Positions 47,312 through 58,402 of a stretch of 64,000 nucleotides of DNA are shown piece by piece. This DNA is from Halicephalobus mephisto. Its lineage: Eukaryota > Nematoda > Chromadorea > Rhabditida > Panagrolaimidae. Made by a program: the position numbers and the translations under genes. Location of the stretch: positions 91,407 to 155,406 of the forward strand of contig SWDT01000089.1 of the NCBI GenBank assembly GCA_009193035.1, written 5' to 3'. Within the stretch, counting starts at the first letter, position 1. Every line of letters begins with the position of its first letter. The notes below the pieces were generated by a model that saw nothing but the letters and a program-made list of their open reading frames with translations, did not search any database and was not told where the DNA came from.

Positions 47312-49483
47312 ATGTACAATACGTATTCTAGAATGGCTACCAGGACTCTGGAAACTCCATCTCGACAGAACAGGTACAGAACCCCGGATTATCCCTCGAG
47401 TTATCCCTCGAGGACGATTCAGAAGTATCTTCCAGAATCCGACTACGGACCTACTTACTACTCCAAAGAACCCCCGAAAGATCGAGAAAGTTGTCGATTA
47501 TTTTCGAAATACGCCATATATGGCTGCAATATTTTGTTTATTGTGAGTTTCATTGTTTTTTATTTTTTACATCTAGATCAAAAGTGATGTAAGCGCGGAC
47601 GTGAGTAACAAAAACTTCCTCTATTAATTAAGCACGGGGTAAATATGGCAAAAAACCAGGTGCATGTTGTTTATTCAATAGGCTTGTGGGTGTGAAACGA
47701 ATTCCAAATAATCTGGCAAATCCTAATCTGATCTAGATAATTTCAGACTAATCTAACAAGAACTAAATCAGGAATCCTAGGATATAAGTTCCATATCTTT
47801 TGAAGGATCCTACATTAGGCTAGAAATACCTTAGACTAGATCTAGAAAATCCTAATCTGGTCTAGATAATTTCAGACTAATTTAACAAGAACTAAATTAA
47901 GAATCCTAGAATATAAATCCCACATCTTTTGAAGGATTCTACATCAAGTTAGAAATACCTTAGACTGGATCTAGAAAATCCTAATCTGGTCTAGATAATT
48001 TCAGACTAATCTAACAAGAACTAAATCAAGAAATTGTAGATGTTAAACAAATTTCAAATAACCTGAAAAATCTTAATCTGGTCTAGATGATCTCAGACTA
48101 ATCTAACAAGAAATTAAGTCATGGACGTATAAGTACAAGAAGACTGAAATATTCTAGATCTCTAGAAAATCCAGCCTTGCTTTTAGGATCTCAACTAGGA
48201 ACATCCATATGCAAAAATATTATTAAATTTTCTAGAAATCATCCGTTTCTAAAAACATCTAAAACTCTCCAAATTTTGTAATGACTTACTTTTTAGCTCG
48301 TCGGTGGAGCAACATTGGCCCTGGGGACCTGGTTGAGGACGGACAGCAGATTCAGGGAATTTTTGTCCGAAAGATACAAGCAAGCAGTCCATGAAGCCTT
48401 CTGGGAAGCTCCGACTTTATTTACGTTCTCTTACTTGCTAATTGTCCTCGGGGCGACCATGGTCGTCGTCGCCATGATCGGATGTTGCGGAGTGTCCGTC
48501 GGATCCAGGTTATTCCTCGGATTCTACGCTGCGGCTTTGTTCGTTTTGCTTGTGTTCACCATCAGTTGTGGAGTCTACATCATCTACAGACATAACGGAG
48601 TTCGTTCTGACTATTTATATACGCAAAAAAGCGTAATTTTTGGTTCTTTAACAATTGCGAAATAGAAATCCGACACAATCGTCACATTTTTCATGAATAT
48701 TTGACTTTTGTGACGGAAATTAAAAAGTAATAGTGACGATTTATATTTGTTATTGAACTAAAAATTACTTTTTTGTGGGTAGAGACTTTGGATAGTGTCT
48801 GTATTGAACTTAAATCAGGGCTTTCTAGTCACTATCCAAAAGCAGTTCCAATACACAAAAAGCGTAATTTTTGATTCTTTAACAATCGCAAAATACAACA
48901 AAAATGTAACAATCGTCACATTTTTGATAAATACTACACATTTGTGGCGGAAATTAAAACTTAATAGTGACGATTTATATTTGTTACTGAACTAAAAGTT
49001 ACGCTTTTTGTATGTATACATTGTAATGCTTACTGTATTTAGATCGATGTAGAACTAAGTGATGCTTTGAACTATATGGTACAACACTACTATCAGGGAC
49101 CTTCGATCGTCCAAGAAGCCCTGGATCGGCTGCAACAGGCCTTCCGATGCTGTGGAAACGCGGGTTGCAGTGACTTCAGGATGTTCAGACAAGACCCTCC
49201 GAGGACTTGTGATATCCGATGTGATGGATGTCACTACAGAATAGTTCTAGCGTTGAGAATCGGATTTTCAGTGGCCATCGTGGTCTTCAGCATCTGCATG
49301 ATCGCCGAACTCCTCTCCATCGCGATTGCTCTCGTTCTTGCCTTCAGAGAAGATGACAGAAAAAAATACTCGGCTTCCAGAAGACCGATTTACTTATATC
49401 CATCGAGAGAAGAGTACGAACGACAACGTGTCATCAACAAAAGTTATCGAAACAATCGTCCGATCACACGACAATATCATTGA
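47312..49483 (+). CDS. Tetraspanin
   Basis: Three exons (47312-47542, 48297-48599, 49043-49483) join in phase 0 to give 324 residues. A 65-residue cytosolic N-terminus rich in S, T, Y, R and P precedes TM1 (YAIYGCNILFILVGGATLAL). TM2 (FSYLLIVLGATMVVVAMIGCC) and TM3 (LFLGFYAAALFVLLVFTI) follow. The large extracellular loop carries the hallmark CCG (RCCGNAGC) with further cysteines (TCDIRCDGC). TM4 is IGFSVAIVVFSICMIAELLS, followed by a basic tail. Tetraspanins organise membrane protein complexes. The long N-terminus is unusual. Intron 1 holds a 125-bp tandem repeat, and intron 2 is almost wholly a composite MITE. An AATAAA lies about 46 bases after the stop. TGACTCA occurs about 45 bases upstream of the ATG. 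Confidence 0.9.
47690..48130. repeat. 125-bp tandem repeat in tetraspanin intron 1
   Basis: Three and a half copies marked by GATAATTTCAGACTAATCTA near 47738, 47863 and 47988. Confidence 0.9.
48620..49016. mobile_element. Composite MITE family 2, copy 3 (inverted)
   Basis: Reverse complement of the composite at 33849-34247, with the same two arms and the same spacer (GGATAGTGTCTG to CTAGTCACTATCC). It fills about 400 of the 443 bases of tetraspanin intron 2, leaving about 20 bases before and 26 after. Confidence 0.85.
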
Positions 49484-49719
49484 AAATCGCTGTCTTTCAA
49501 GTTGATTGATCTCAGGAATAATTTTTGCAATAAAATAAATTATTGTCGATTTAAAGAAGTCACAATCGTATGATTTTACTTTTCCCAGGTGTGACTAACG
49601 TTGCAAAAATTCAGGTTATGCGAATGAGCTCTAAACAAACATACATGGATCAGCCAAATGATTCATCCTCATTCAGCAATCAGTTAACGAATGAAGAAAA
49701 AATTCATTTCGAAGGAAGT

Positions 49720-49870
49720 TCGAAGACTCAGAAACTTATTATAGGAATTTCGAAGATTCAGAAACTTATTATAGGAAGTTCGAAGACTCAGAAACTTTAT
49801 ATAGGAAGTTCAAAGATTCAGAAACTTGTTATAGGAAGTTCGAAGATTCAGAAATTCATTTACAAAGGAT
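49720..49870. repeat. 30-bp minisatellite
   Basis: Five copies of AGGAAGTTCGAAGATTCAG plus 11 bases. The 107-codon frame across it owes its length to the 30-bp period. Confidence 0.9.
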
Positions 49871-50252
49871 TTGCAAATTCATATAAAATGTAAAAGTTCA
49901 AATTCACAAAAAATCAGTGTTCTATGTTTTGAAAGTGATAATCAAAGTTTGAAATTTTTGTGTTGAGATCCAACTCGCAAGTCATGCTTGGATTCTGAAT
50001 ATCCAGATATCAGATTCTAACTAGGAACTTACGTAAGACAGAGAACAAGTTTTTGAAATAGAACAAATCCATAAAAGTTGTCCAATAGGAAAAGTTCAAA
50101 CTTTGACCTCAAACTCCAACCGGCAACTTCCATAATATGAAGTACAAGTGACTCAAATTCATTCTTTATACTTGCAAAAAGGTCTATGGAGGAATAAAAT
50201 TCAAAGTTACATCCCAGATGACGGGAATATTAAGTTCATAAGATCCTTATGT

Positions 50253-50679
50253 ACACACAAAAAGGATATATTAAAACAGCTCTAATGTATCGCATTATGT
50301 TTAATATACTGATGCATTGAATATAGTACATAGATATCAACTTAATCTACTGAAAAACCGGATATAATGTATTTAATGCATCAGAACTGTTCTAATGTAT
50401 TGATATATTGAATATCATGCATCGATATCAACTTAATATATCTATACATTGCATACAATGCATAGATATCAACAAAATCTACTGACAAACTGGATATAAT
50501 GTATTTAATGCATCGGAACTGTTCTAATGCATCGATATATTGAATATCATGCATCGATATCAATTTAATATATCTATACATTGCATACAATGCATAGATA
50601 TCAACAAAATCTACTGACAAACTGGATATAATGTATCCAATACATCAGAACTGTTCTAATGCATCCCTTTTTGTGTAGA
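50253..50679. mobile_element. MITE family 1, copy 4
   Basis: The left end is TACACACAAAAAGGATATATT and the complemented right end is CTACACAAAAAGGGATGC. The interior has about four units with GATATCAACTTAATATATC and CATCGGAACTGTTCTAATG. Confidence 0.8.
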
Positions 50680-51640
50680 TTCGTAAGAAGAATTTCAATG
50701 AAAATAATATCAAGAGCTATTCGATGATAAGCATCATAAAAAATTATTTGTCATAAGATTGTTTCAAATTTCCAAGACCTGTTACAAACATTTAGAACTT
50801 AAAATTTCAGAATCTGAGTAAAAGTTTTTATTAAATTTTAGAATATTGTAGTTCAAAAATCAAAGAACATTAATAAATTTAAAATATTTTTTTTCGATTT
50901 TTTTCAAAAAAAAATTAAATTTTTATAATTTTTATATTTTTATAAAAATTTAAGATTTTTGTCAAATGATATTTAAAATTTTTGTTTTAAAAATTTTCAT
51001 CGAATTTCGAAATATTCTGGTGCAAAAAATCGAAACCTAAAAAATCATTGTTTTACTCGATTTTTTTTTGACGAAAAACGAATCAATTTTGCGTATGATT
51101 TTTTATCATGTTATATAAAATCAAAAATTTCATATTATTTTATTTTTTTAATTAATTTTAAAAATATTTTAAACTTTATCGAATTTTTTAAAAATCAAAA
51201 ATTTTGTATTATTTTATTTTTTTTTAATTTTTAATTAATTTTAAAAATATTTTAAACTTTATCGAATTTTCTAAAAATCAAAAATTTTGTATAATTTTAT
51301 TTTTTTAATTAATTTTAAAAATATTTTAAACTTTATCGAGTTTTTTTAAAATCGGAAATTTCATATTTTTTTATTTTTAGTTTTTTTAAATTTTTATTGA
51401 CTTTAAAATACTTTAAACTTTATAGAGGTTTTTTAAAATCAAAAATTTCATATTTTTTTATTTTTTTTTAATTTTTAATTAATTTTTAAAATATTTTAAA
51501 CTTTATCGAGTTTTTTTAAAATCGAAAATTTCATATTTTTTAATTTTTATTTTTTTAAATTAATTTTAAAATTTTTATTGACTTTAAAATACTTTAAACT
51601 TTATCGAGTTTTTTTAAAATCAAAAACTACACCTGTGATT
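50680..51640. repeat. AT-rich tandem repeat upstream of F-box-like gene 1
   Basis: From about 51100 there are seven to eight copies of a 60-90-bp unit with AATATTTTAAACTTTATCGA. Non-coding. Confidence 0.75.
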
Positions 51641-51685
51641 TTTGATTGCAGTTGATTTTGCATCAGACGTTGATATCGATTCACC

Positions 51686-51711
51686 CTGATTATTTCGAAA
51701 TAAATTTTCTC
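51686..51711 (+). promoter_or_regulatory. Conserved promoter block of F-box-like gene 1
   Basis: CTGATTATTTCGAAATAAAT lies 62 bases before the ATG. It is nearly identical to the block 64 bases before the ATG of the paralogue, whereas surrounding sequence is not conserved. Confidence 0.55.
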
Positions 51712-51747
51712 AATTTTTGTAAATTAATTAAGTTTTAGTTTTTAAAA

Positions 51748-54700
51748 ATGACACGACTAGATAATTTAATCATGATGGAGATATGTTCGGAATTAGCCAT
51801 ATGTCCTAGAAGACTTCAGCAATTCGCTCTCACAGGAAAAGAAACTTTTTTGGCTTATCTTCAAGTTTTCCAATCGGTCCAAAGATGTAAATTACTTGCT
51901 TATTCGATCGTAATCACATTGGTGAGTATTTCGTACTGTAAATTACGGTACTGTAAAGTATTCCATAACTTAGTGAACTATTTTAAATTTTTTGAAACTT
52001 TTATAAAGCATTTCAAAAATTTATAATTTCTTAAAAATTTTTAAAATTCTTCCAGATTCCGGTGAAATTTTCTAGAATCTTACAATCTTGTGGAAAATTC
52101 TGAAATTTTCTAGAATCTTACAATCTTGTAGAAAATTCTGAAATTTCTAGAATCTTACAATCTTATGGAAAATTCTGGAAATTTCTAGAATTTTACAATC
52201 TTGTGGAAAATTCTGAAAATTTCTAGAATCTTACAATCTTATGGAAAATTCTGGAATTTTCTAGAATCTTACAATCTTGTAGAAAATTCTGAAATTTCTA
52301 GAATCTTACAATCTTATGGAAAATTCTGAAATTTTCTAGAATCTTATGAGTTTCTAAAATGTCCCAGAACTTGGTGAAAATTTTTGAAGTATTTTAGAAT
52401 GTTACGGAAATTTTAAAGATTTTGTGGAATCTCCCAGAATCCAAAAAAAATTATGAAGTCTTCTAGAAGCTCATAGATGTTTCTAGAATCTTCCAAGATC
52501 TGATGAAGGTTTTTGAAACTTTCTAGAATGTTACGAAAACATAGAATTCCATACAACTTTTGAAAATTCCGTAAAGTTTCTGCAGACTCCTCTGTGGAAG
52601 TTCCAGAATTCTCCCAAATCCAGTAGAAGGTTCTGAAAACTTCTGAAATCTTCCAAGACCTTTTAGGAACTTCCAAAACACGATAAAAACTTAATATTAT
52701 CTAAAACCAATGATTCTAGAAGTTCATAGAAAGTTCTCGAACTTCACTCCGAAACGATTTCGTAATAATCTTTATTTTTGGACTTTTACAATAGCGTGAT
52801 ATATTGTTGACTTTGAATTTTAGAAAAACGGATACAAACTCAAGGAGGATCATACATGGAAGCACCTCATATACATGTGCGGTCGATACACACGAGCTTT
52901 AAAGTTTGGAAACTCATTCACGATGAATGAAAACTTCAGACGTGGATTACAAGAAAACAGATGCAAGTAACCTAATCTATAATTAATACTATACAACAAT
53001 CGTAACATTTGATGATCGCTCCGTGACGAAATGTGACGTAACAGTCACAATACCTTCCGTTACGAAATATCACACAGCAGTTATTAGAATTTCCATTAGG
53101 GGATGTCACGATAGTTATAGTATTTTCCGTGACGAAATGTTACATAGTAGTTACAAAGTTTTGCGTGATGAAATGTGACGTAACAGTTACAACACTTCCC
53201 GTTACGAAATATCACACAGTAGTTACTAGAATTTCTGTAAAAGGGTATCACGCAGCAATTGCAAGACTATTTGTAACGAAATATCATACAACAGTTACAA
53301 TACTTCCCGTAACGGAATGTAATGTAACAATTACGAGACTTTTTGTAACGGAATGTAATATGAAAGGCACAATACTTCCCGTAACGAAATATCACACAAC
53401 ACTTACAAAACTTTCCGTTACGAAATATCATACAACAATTATAATACTTCCCGTAACGAAATATCACACAACAATTATAATACTTCCCGTAATTAAATAT
53501 CATACAACACTTACAATACTTTTCGTAACGAAATATCATACAACAATTATAATACTTCCCGTAATGAAATGTGACGTAACCCTTAGAAGATCTGCCATGA
53601 TGAAATTCTATAGAGTTGTTACATTCTTTATTACGCATAAGGTATAATGTTATATATGTTATTTTTTAGTTGTGGAAGACGTTAAAGCTGTTGATTTCAT
53701 ATATTACGAATTTGACAAAGATATTTTCACTTTGATCGGATCTCTTCCGATGAAGAACCTTACGGGAGATATTAATATTCTGAAAGCAATTAGCGATGCT
53801 GGATGTCAATTGAGATTGAACACTCTCAAAGTCCTCATGGTCCCTCATCCTGGTGAAGTTCTGCTTTTCAAGAATTTTTCGGCTTCTGAAATTCAGCTCC
53901 ATAACTTCTGGCCTGGAAAATTCATGAATCAAATCGGAATGGCGCATAAACGGAAAAAATTAAAGTTGGTTATTATTAAAATTATGTTGTTTAAAAAGTT
54001 GTCTTTGTTACTTTATTCCGAACACAAATCTCAAACTTGGGTAATTAAACCTTACAAACGCAACACGATCGATAAATCTTTGTTAAGACTGTTAGCAATC
54101 TTTCCGGATCGGTGGCGTTATCGCCGTTCTGATCATATGTATAAATTTCCGAAATATTTTAAACTTTTGCGGAAAATTCTGAAATATTTCGAAATTTAAT
54201 GGAATTTTTGGAACTTCTGGAATCTTTGGAATCTTGTAGAAGATTCTGGAATATTTCGGAATCTAATAGGAACTTCTTAAATCCTAATAAAAACTAAATC
54301 AACATCTGAAATTTCGGGTTCTAGATGTTTTGCAAAGATTCTGGGAATTCCCATCGAAAAAATTCCGTAATTGCTTTCTAATATTAATACTAATATGATT
54401 GTTTTAATCTATATACAGTCGAACTTGGATATAAAATATCCCTTCAGACCGGGCAAAGTGTATGTTATAAGAAAGGATATGTTATATCCAGGGTAAATTT
54501 GAAGACAGATTAACCAAACTAACTCACTCAGACCCTATGCTATAACAAGAGATATGTCATAGTGGGGATATTTTATATCCAAGTTCTATTATATAGTCGA
54601 ACTTGGATATAAAATATCTCCGGGACCGGGCAAAGCTTATCTTATAAGGAAGGATATATCATATCCGGGGTAAATTTGAAGACGGATTAACCAAATTAAC

Positions 54701-55231
54701 TCACTCAGACCCTATGCTATAACAAGAGATATGTCATAGCAGGGGTATCTTATACTCAAGTTCTACTGTATTATCCGTTCCAGCCCGAATGTGAAGTATG
54801 TCAAGAAATGGTTCATCTCGCCGAAACGTGGTATAGCAATCCAGCCTCTGTTGTCGATGTTGACTTTACTGAGAACAATTTCCCCTGAAATGGAGAAATT
54901 TACCGTAAGATTAAAACGGCGTTCTAGAATAACAGGAAATAGACTTCAACAATACTGTAACTCCATAGATAATTTCACTTCGGCTGTCAAAAAACAATGG
55001 AATCAAGAATTCCAAATTCGTCTCAAAATCGATCTCAAAATTGAAGTTTATGTTAGTCGAAAAAACTTTTGCAGCATTCAAAATCTCAAAGAACATCTTC
55101 ATGATTTTCCAGATTACGAAATTGAAAAATTACTACCGTACTGCAAAAAACAACGATACGTCGCTTCGAAACAAGTTTTTTTCACAGATACTTTTTTCTT
55201 TTACATCGAAATTACAATCAACTGTTGTTAA
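51748..55231 (+). CDS. F-box-like protein, paralogue 1
   Basis: Four exons (51748-51921, 52824-52962, 53670-53964, 54784-55231) give 351 residues, with each exon the same length as in paralogue 2. The N-terminus (LDNLIMMEICSELAICPRRL, then QQFALTGKETFLAY) has the hydrophobic spacing of an F-box, which would recruit a target to an SCF ubiquitin ligase. The rest, including MKNLTGDINILKAI, VPHPGEVLLFKNFSASEIQL and a C-terminal domain ending ITINCC, matches no family I know. Intron 2 must use a GC donor (AGAT|GCAAGT), because the GT alternative meets a stop. Introns are swollen by a 36-bp minisatellite, an SL1 sequence and two MITEs. F-box assignment is tentative. Confidence 0.75.
52060..52350. 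repeat. About 37-bp minisatellite in intron 1
   Basis: Seven copies of CTAGAATCTTACAATCTTGT plus GGAAAATTCTGAAATTT. Diverged relatives continue to 52700. Confidence 0.85.
53010..53620. repeat. 36-bp minisatellite in intron 2
   Basis: About sixteen copies of a unit built from CCCGTAACGAAATATCACAC and AACAGTTACAATACTT. The period of 36 keeps long frames open on both strands: 172 codons on plus with a T-K-Y-H-T-T repeat, and 123 on minus. Confidence 0.9.
54030..54051 (-). other. Exact SL1 spliced-leader sequence
   Basis: All 22 bases of the canonical nematode SL1 leader are present on the minus strand. The next bases are ATTTGTG rather than a GT splice donor, and the rest of the SL RNA is not recognisable. 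It is therefore more likely a reverse-transcribed leader or a dead SL RNA gene than a working one. It is inside intron 3 of F-box-like gene 1. Confidence 0.75.
54416..54768. mobile_element. Two head-to-tail MITEs with pogo-like ends
   Basis: Two copies of about 175 bp (54416 to about 54588, and about 54594 to 54768). Each starts AGTCGAACTTGGATATAAAA and ends with its complement (TTTTATATCCAAGTTCTA; TATACTCAAGTTCTACTG). TA flanks both outer ends. They are about 85-90% alike and sit in intron 3. Confidence 0.8.
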
Positions 55232-55449
55232 ATTTATCTTCGAAAACCTCAAATTACAAATTTTTTAAAATAAAAATGAATTTTTATTCAAAAATTTAAA
55301 TTAAATTTGAATAAAAACCACACTATTGTAAAAATTGAGCATTTTTTATAAAATTGTCCTGACATGAATTTCCAAAACTTTTTAAAAACTTCTCAAATTC
55401 TTGATTTTAGAAAATTTCAAAAGTTTCAACTGAATTTTAGTTTACAAAA

Positions 55450-55695
55450 TTAAGAATTAAATTTTGGCGAAATATGAATATTGCCAAATTCGAGTCCTTG
55501 GCGAAATATGAATATTGCCAATTCGAGTTTTTGGCGAAAAGTGAATATTGCCAAATTCGAGTTTTTGGCAAAATATGAATATTGCCAAATTTGAATCCTT
55601 GACAAAATGCGAATATTGCCAAATTTGAATCCTTGGCGAAATATGAATATTGCCAAATTCGAGTCCTTGGCGAAATGTGAATCAATGCTAATTGT
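55450..55695. repeat. Minisatellite with CCTTGGCGAAATATGAATATT
   Basis: Seven copies with period 32-36 bp between the two F-box-like genes. Same family as 40.1 and 45.0 kb. Confidence 0.85.
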
Positions 55696-56030
55696 GATTT
55701 TTGCATTATTTTAAAAATAAAAATAAAGGTTTTTTCGAAATTTCTTTAGAATTTTTACAAACAGTTGTAATTTTTTTTATGAATTTTCTGCGAAATTTTA
55801 AATACTTAAAATTATTATAAAAGTTTAATTCAATTTTTTACGAAATTGTCTCGACACGAATTGCCAAAAACTTAGAATTTTTAACTTTTAATGATTTTTC
55901 AATTTTTTATTACATTCTCGAAGATTCTAGGAAGTTTGGCAGGATTTTAGGGAAGATCGAAGAAAATCTAGAACGCCGCTGATCTTGCAACGATTGTCTG
56001 AATGAACTCTCGCGATATTACTCGATGTGT

Positions 56031-56056
56031 CTGATTATTTCGAAACAAATCCTCAG
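56031..56056 (+). promoter_or_regulatory. Conserved promoter block of F-box-like gene 2
   Basis: CTGATTATTTCGAAACAAAT, 64 bases before the ATG; see the matching block at 51686. Confidence 0.55.
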
Positions 56057-56094
56057 TTGTTTATTTTTGCATCAAGAATCCCTATTCCTGGAAA

Positions 56095-57703
56095 ATGACG
56101 CGATTGGATAACGTTGTTCTGATGGAGATATGTTCGCAACTAGCCGAATGGCCTGCGGAACTTCAGAAGTTTGCTCTGGCAGGAAAAGAAACTTTTTTGG
56201 CCTACGTCCAGGTCTTCCAATCTGTTCAAGAGTGCGTAATCCATGCCCATTCTATTTCGATTGCATTAGTAAGTACAGTAAGTTGTAAGTACTTTTAATT
56301 ACGAAATTCAGGCCAATGGAACCAGAATCTGGAGGGAGTACAACTGGAAGCACCTCGTTTACCTCTGCGGCCGGTACACACGGGCCTTGAAGTTTGATTT
56401 TTCGTTTTTGATGGACGAGACCTTCTGCCTCGGATTGCGGGAAAACAGATGTGAGTGGTTGATTTGTAATTTTATATAAAAAGTAATTTCCGACGAGATA
56501 CTTTAGTATTGATTCTGATTTTCTGCACATCTGTCGTTGTTTTCATATATAACTTTCAACTTTCTAAGGTAGATAGAGGATTTTACACCTCATATAGCCC
56601 TAATTTAGGAGTTTACAGATTGATTTAGAAGGGATATAGTTCAAAAATACCAATTACGAAATCGTGTCGGATTATGAAATCACTGTCGCACAAAACCAAA
56701 ATTTTCACACAGCTATTTTAGTTTCCGTGAAGTTCCAAAAGTTTACGTCGGGAAAATTCCGCAAAAAAGTTCATTTTTGATTTTTATAATCATAATTGTA
56801 AAATTCTACAAAATTACAGAATAATTCAAAACTGCATGTCATTTTAATTTTTGGGAACTTCCATCGAGACGATTTTTCAAAAATATTTATTTTTAATTTC
56901 TATAGTAACGTTGTTTTAGGTTTGGAAAATGTAGAAGCTCCTGAATTCAAGGACGTTCCACTTGATATGAATATCGTCAACTTAATCGGGACTTTTCCTC
57001 TGAGGAAACTCACCGGAGATATTCACTTCCTGAAAGCCATGAACGATCAAGGACATCAGCTGATACTAGACACTCTTACAGTAGTCAGAGTTCCGCATCC
57101 GGGCGAAGTCTTCCTTTTGAAGAATTTCTCGGCTTCTGAAATCCAACTCCACAGTATTTGGCCTGCCAGATTTGTGAACCAAGTCGTAGCAGCCAGAAAA
57201 CAGAACAAATTAAAGTTTGTTTTTATTTTGCATTAAATTTAAACTTGTTTTTCAGCTCGAATTTGGTATTTGTCAAGAAGTGGTTCATTTCGCTACGAAG
57301 TGCCGGAGTATTTAAGTTTATTTTTCCAATGCTAAATGTCCTCAAAATGGTGTCTCCGAACATGGAACAATGTACGTTCGAGATGAAGCGGCATTCGAGG
57401 ACGACGAAGGCTAAACTTCAGCAGTACAGTATCGAAATCGATGAATTCGTTTCGGCTGTCAGCAAACTGTGGAATCCAGGATTTGAAAGTTGTCCTTATA
57501 TCGACCTCAAATTTGAAGTTTTCGTCGGTTCTAGACTGTTCCACGATGTGCAAGATGTCGAGGAATGCTTTCGGAATTTCCCCAATTACGAAATTAGAGA
57601 ATTACTACCGCACTACATTAAACGCAGATTCGTCGCTTCAAAACGGACGGTCTTCACGAATGGTTTCTTCCTTGATGTCCAGATTATAATCAATTGCTTT
57701 TGA
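56095..57703 (+). CDS. F-box-like protein, paralogue 2
   Basis: Four exons (56095-56268, 56312-56450, 56920-57214, 57256-57703) give 351 residues. It aligns end to end with paralogue 1: LDNVVLMEICSQLAEWPAEL then QKFALAGKETFLAY; LRKLTGDIHFLKAM; VPHPGEVFLLKNFSASEIQL; a C-terminal domain ending IIINCF. Introns 1 and 3 are only 43 and 41 bp, the compact state of those inflated in paralogue 1. Intron 2 uses a normal GTGAGT donor. Both copies read cleanly from start to stop, so both are probably functional. The F-box call rests only on N-terminal spacing. Confidence 0.8.
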
Positions 57704-58065
57704 ATTTGCTTATTTTAGGACAGTAATTGTTAATTGAAACCTTTTGAGGTTTCATGTAAATAAATAATTTTATACATTTTGGAGTAATTTTAATGGAGGA
57801 CATTGTTTTAAAAGGTGACCTTAATAAAGTGATTCCGTTCAATTAATGACATACCAAGTTGGAAATTTTCGACGATATTAAAGGTCAAGTTTCATCGGGC
57901 ATTTTTGGATTAATATAATCCTAGATTTTCTTTTGCAGTTTGATTATAGAATTATTATCAATGTGGAAAATATAATTACAAAGAATTAAAATTTATAAGA
58001 TTTTAAAAATGAATGATCCTAAAATTAAACGCAAAATTTCGATGAAAAAATTAATTTTTCTTTCG
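57704..58065. other. Intergenic, 3' flank of F-box-like gene 2
   Basis: Contains AATAAATAATTTTA near 57760 as a likely polyadenylation region. Otherwise nothing recognised. Confidence 0.5.
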
Positions 58066-58330
58066 TTTTCTCGACATTTCATATATGAAATCCCGTATAT
58101 TTATTCTATTATTTCGTCCCTGAAGGTTGTTTAATAAAAATAAACAATATATTTCGAATATATAAAAAGTAAAAAATGAGTTATAACTTACTTCGGAAAA
58201 TTACTTTAAATTTCAATCTTCCATATATGAAATTTCATATATTTATCTCATTTTTTCGTTCCTGAAGGTTACTTAATAAAAATAAACAATATATTTTAAA
58301 TATACAAAAAGTTTTAAAAAGTTAAAAATC
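58066..58330. repeat. Two direct copies of a 135-bp unit
   Basis: Both contain CCTGAAGGTT, TTAATAAAAATAAACAATAT and CATATATGAAAT. The array ends about 160 bp before the CDC16 start. Confidence 0.85.
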
Positions 58331-58402
58331 ACTTTACATGGCCATTTTTGTCGCAAATTTTGTGGATTTCTCTGGGAGAACACCCGGACTCGGGACCAAT
58401 CT

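Noticed and set aside
49570..49893. 107-codon frame after the tetraspanin
   Set aside because: Its second half is a 30-bp tandem repeat. The first half has no family features, and it lies in probable 3' flank.
50381..50620. 79-codon minus frame
   Set aside because: Internal tandem units of MITE family 1.
53129..53647. 172-codon plus-strand frame and 123-codon minus-strand frame
   Set aside because: Both run through a 36-bp minisatellite whose period is a multiple of three. They are inside an intron of the F-box-like gene and read as a 12-residue repeat.
54030..54051. Functional SL1 RNA gene
   Set aside because: The leader is not followed by a GT donor, and the Sm site and remainder of the SL RNA are not recognisable.
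55437..55706. Minus frames of 68 and 89 codons
   Set aside because: Minisatellite of the TTGGCGAAA family.
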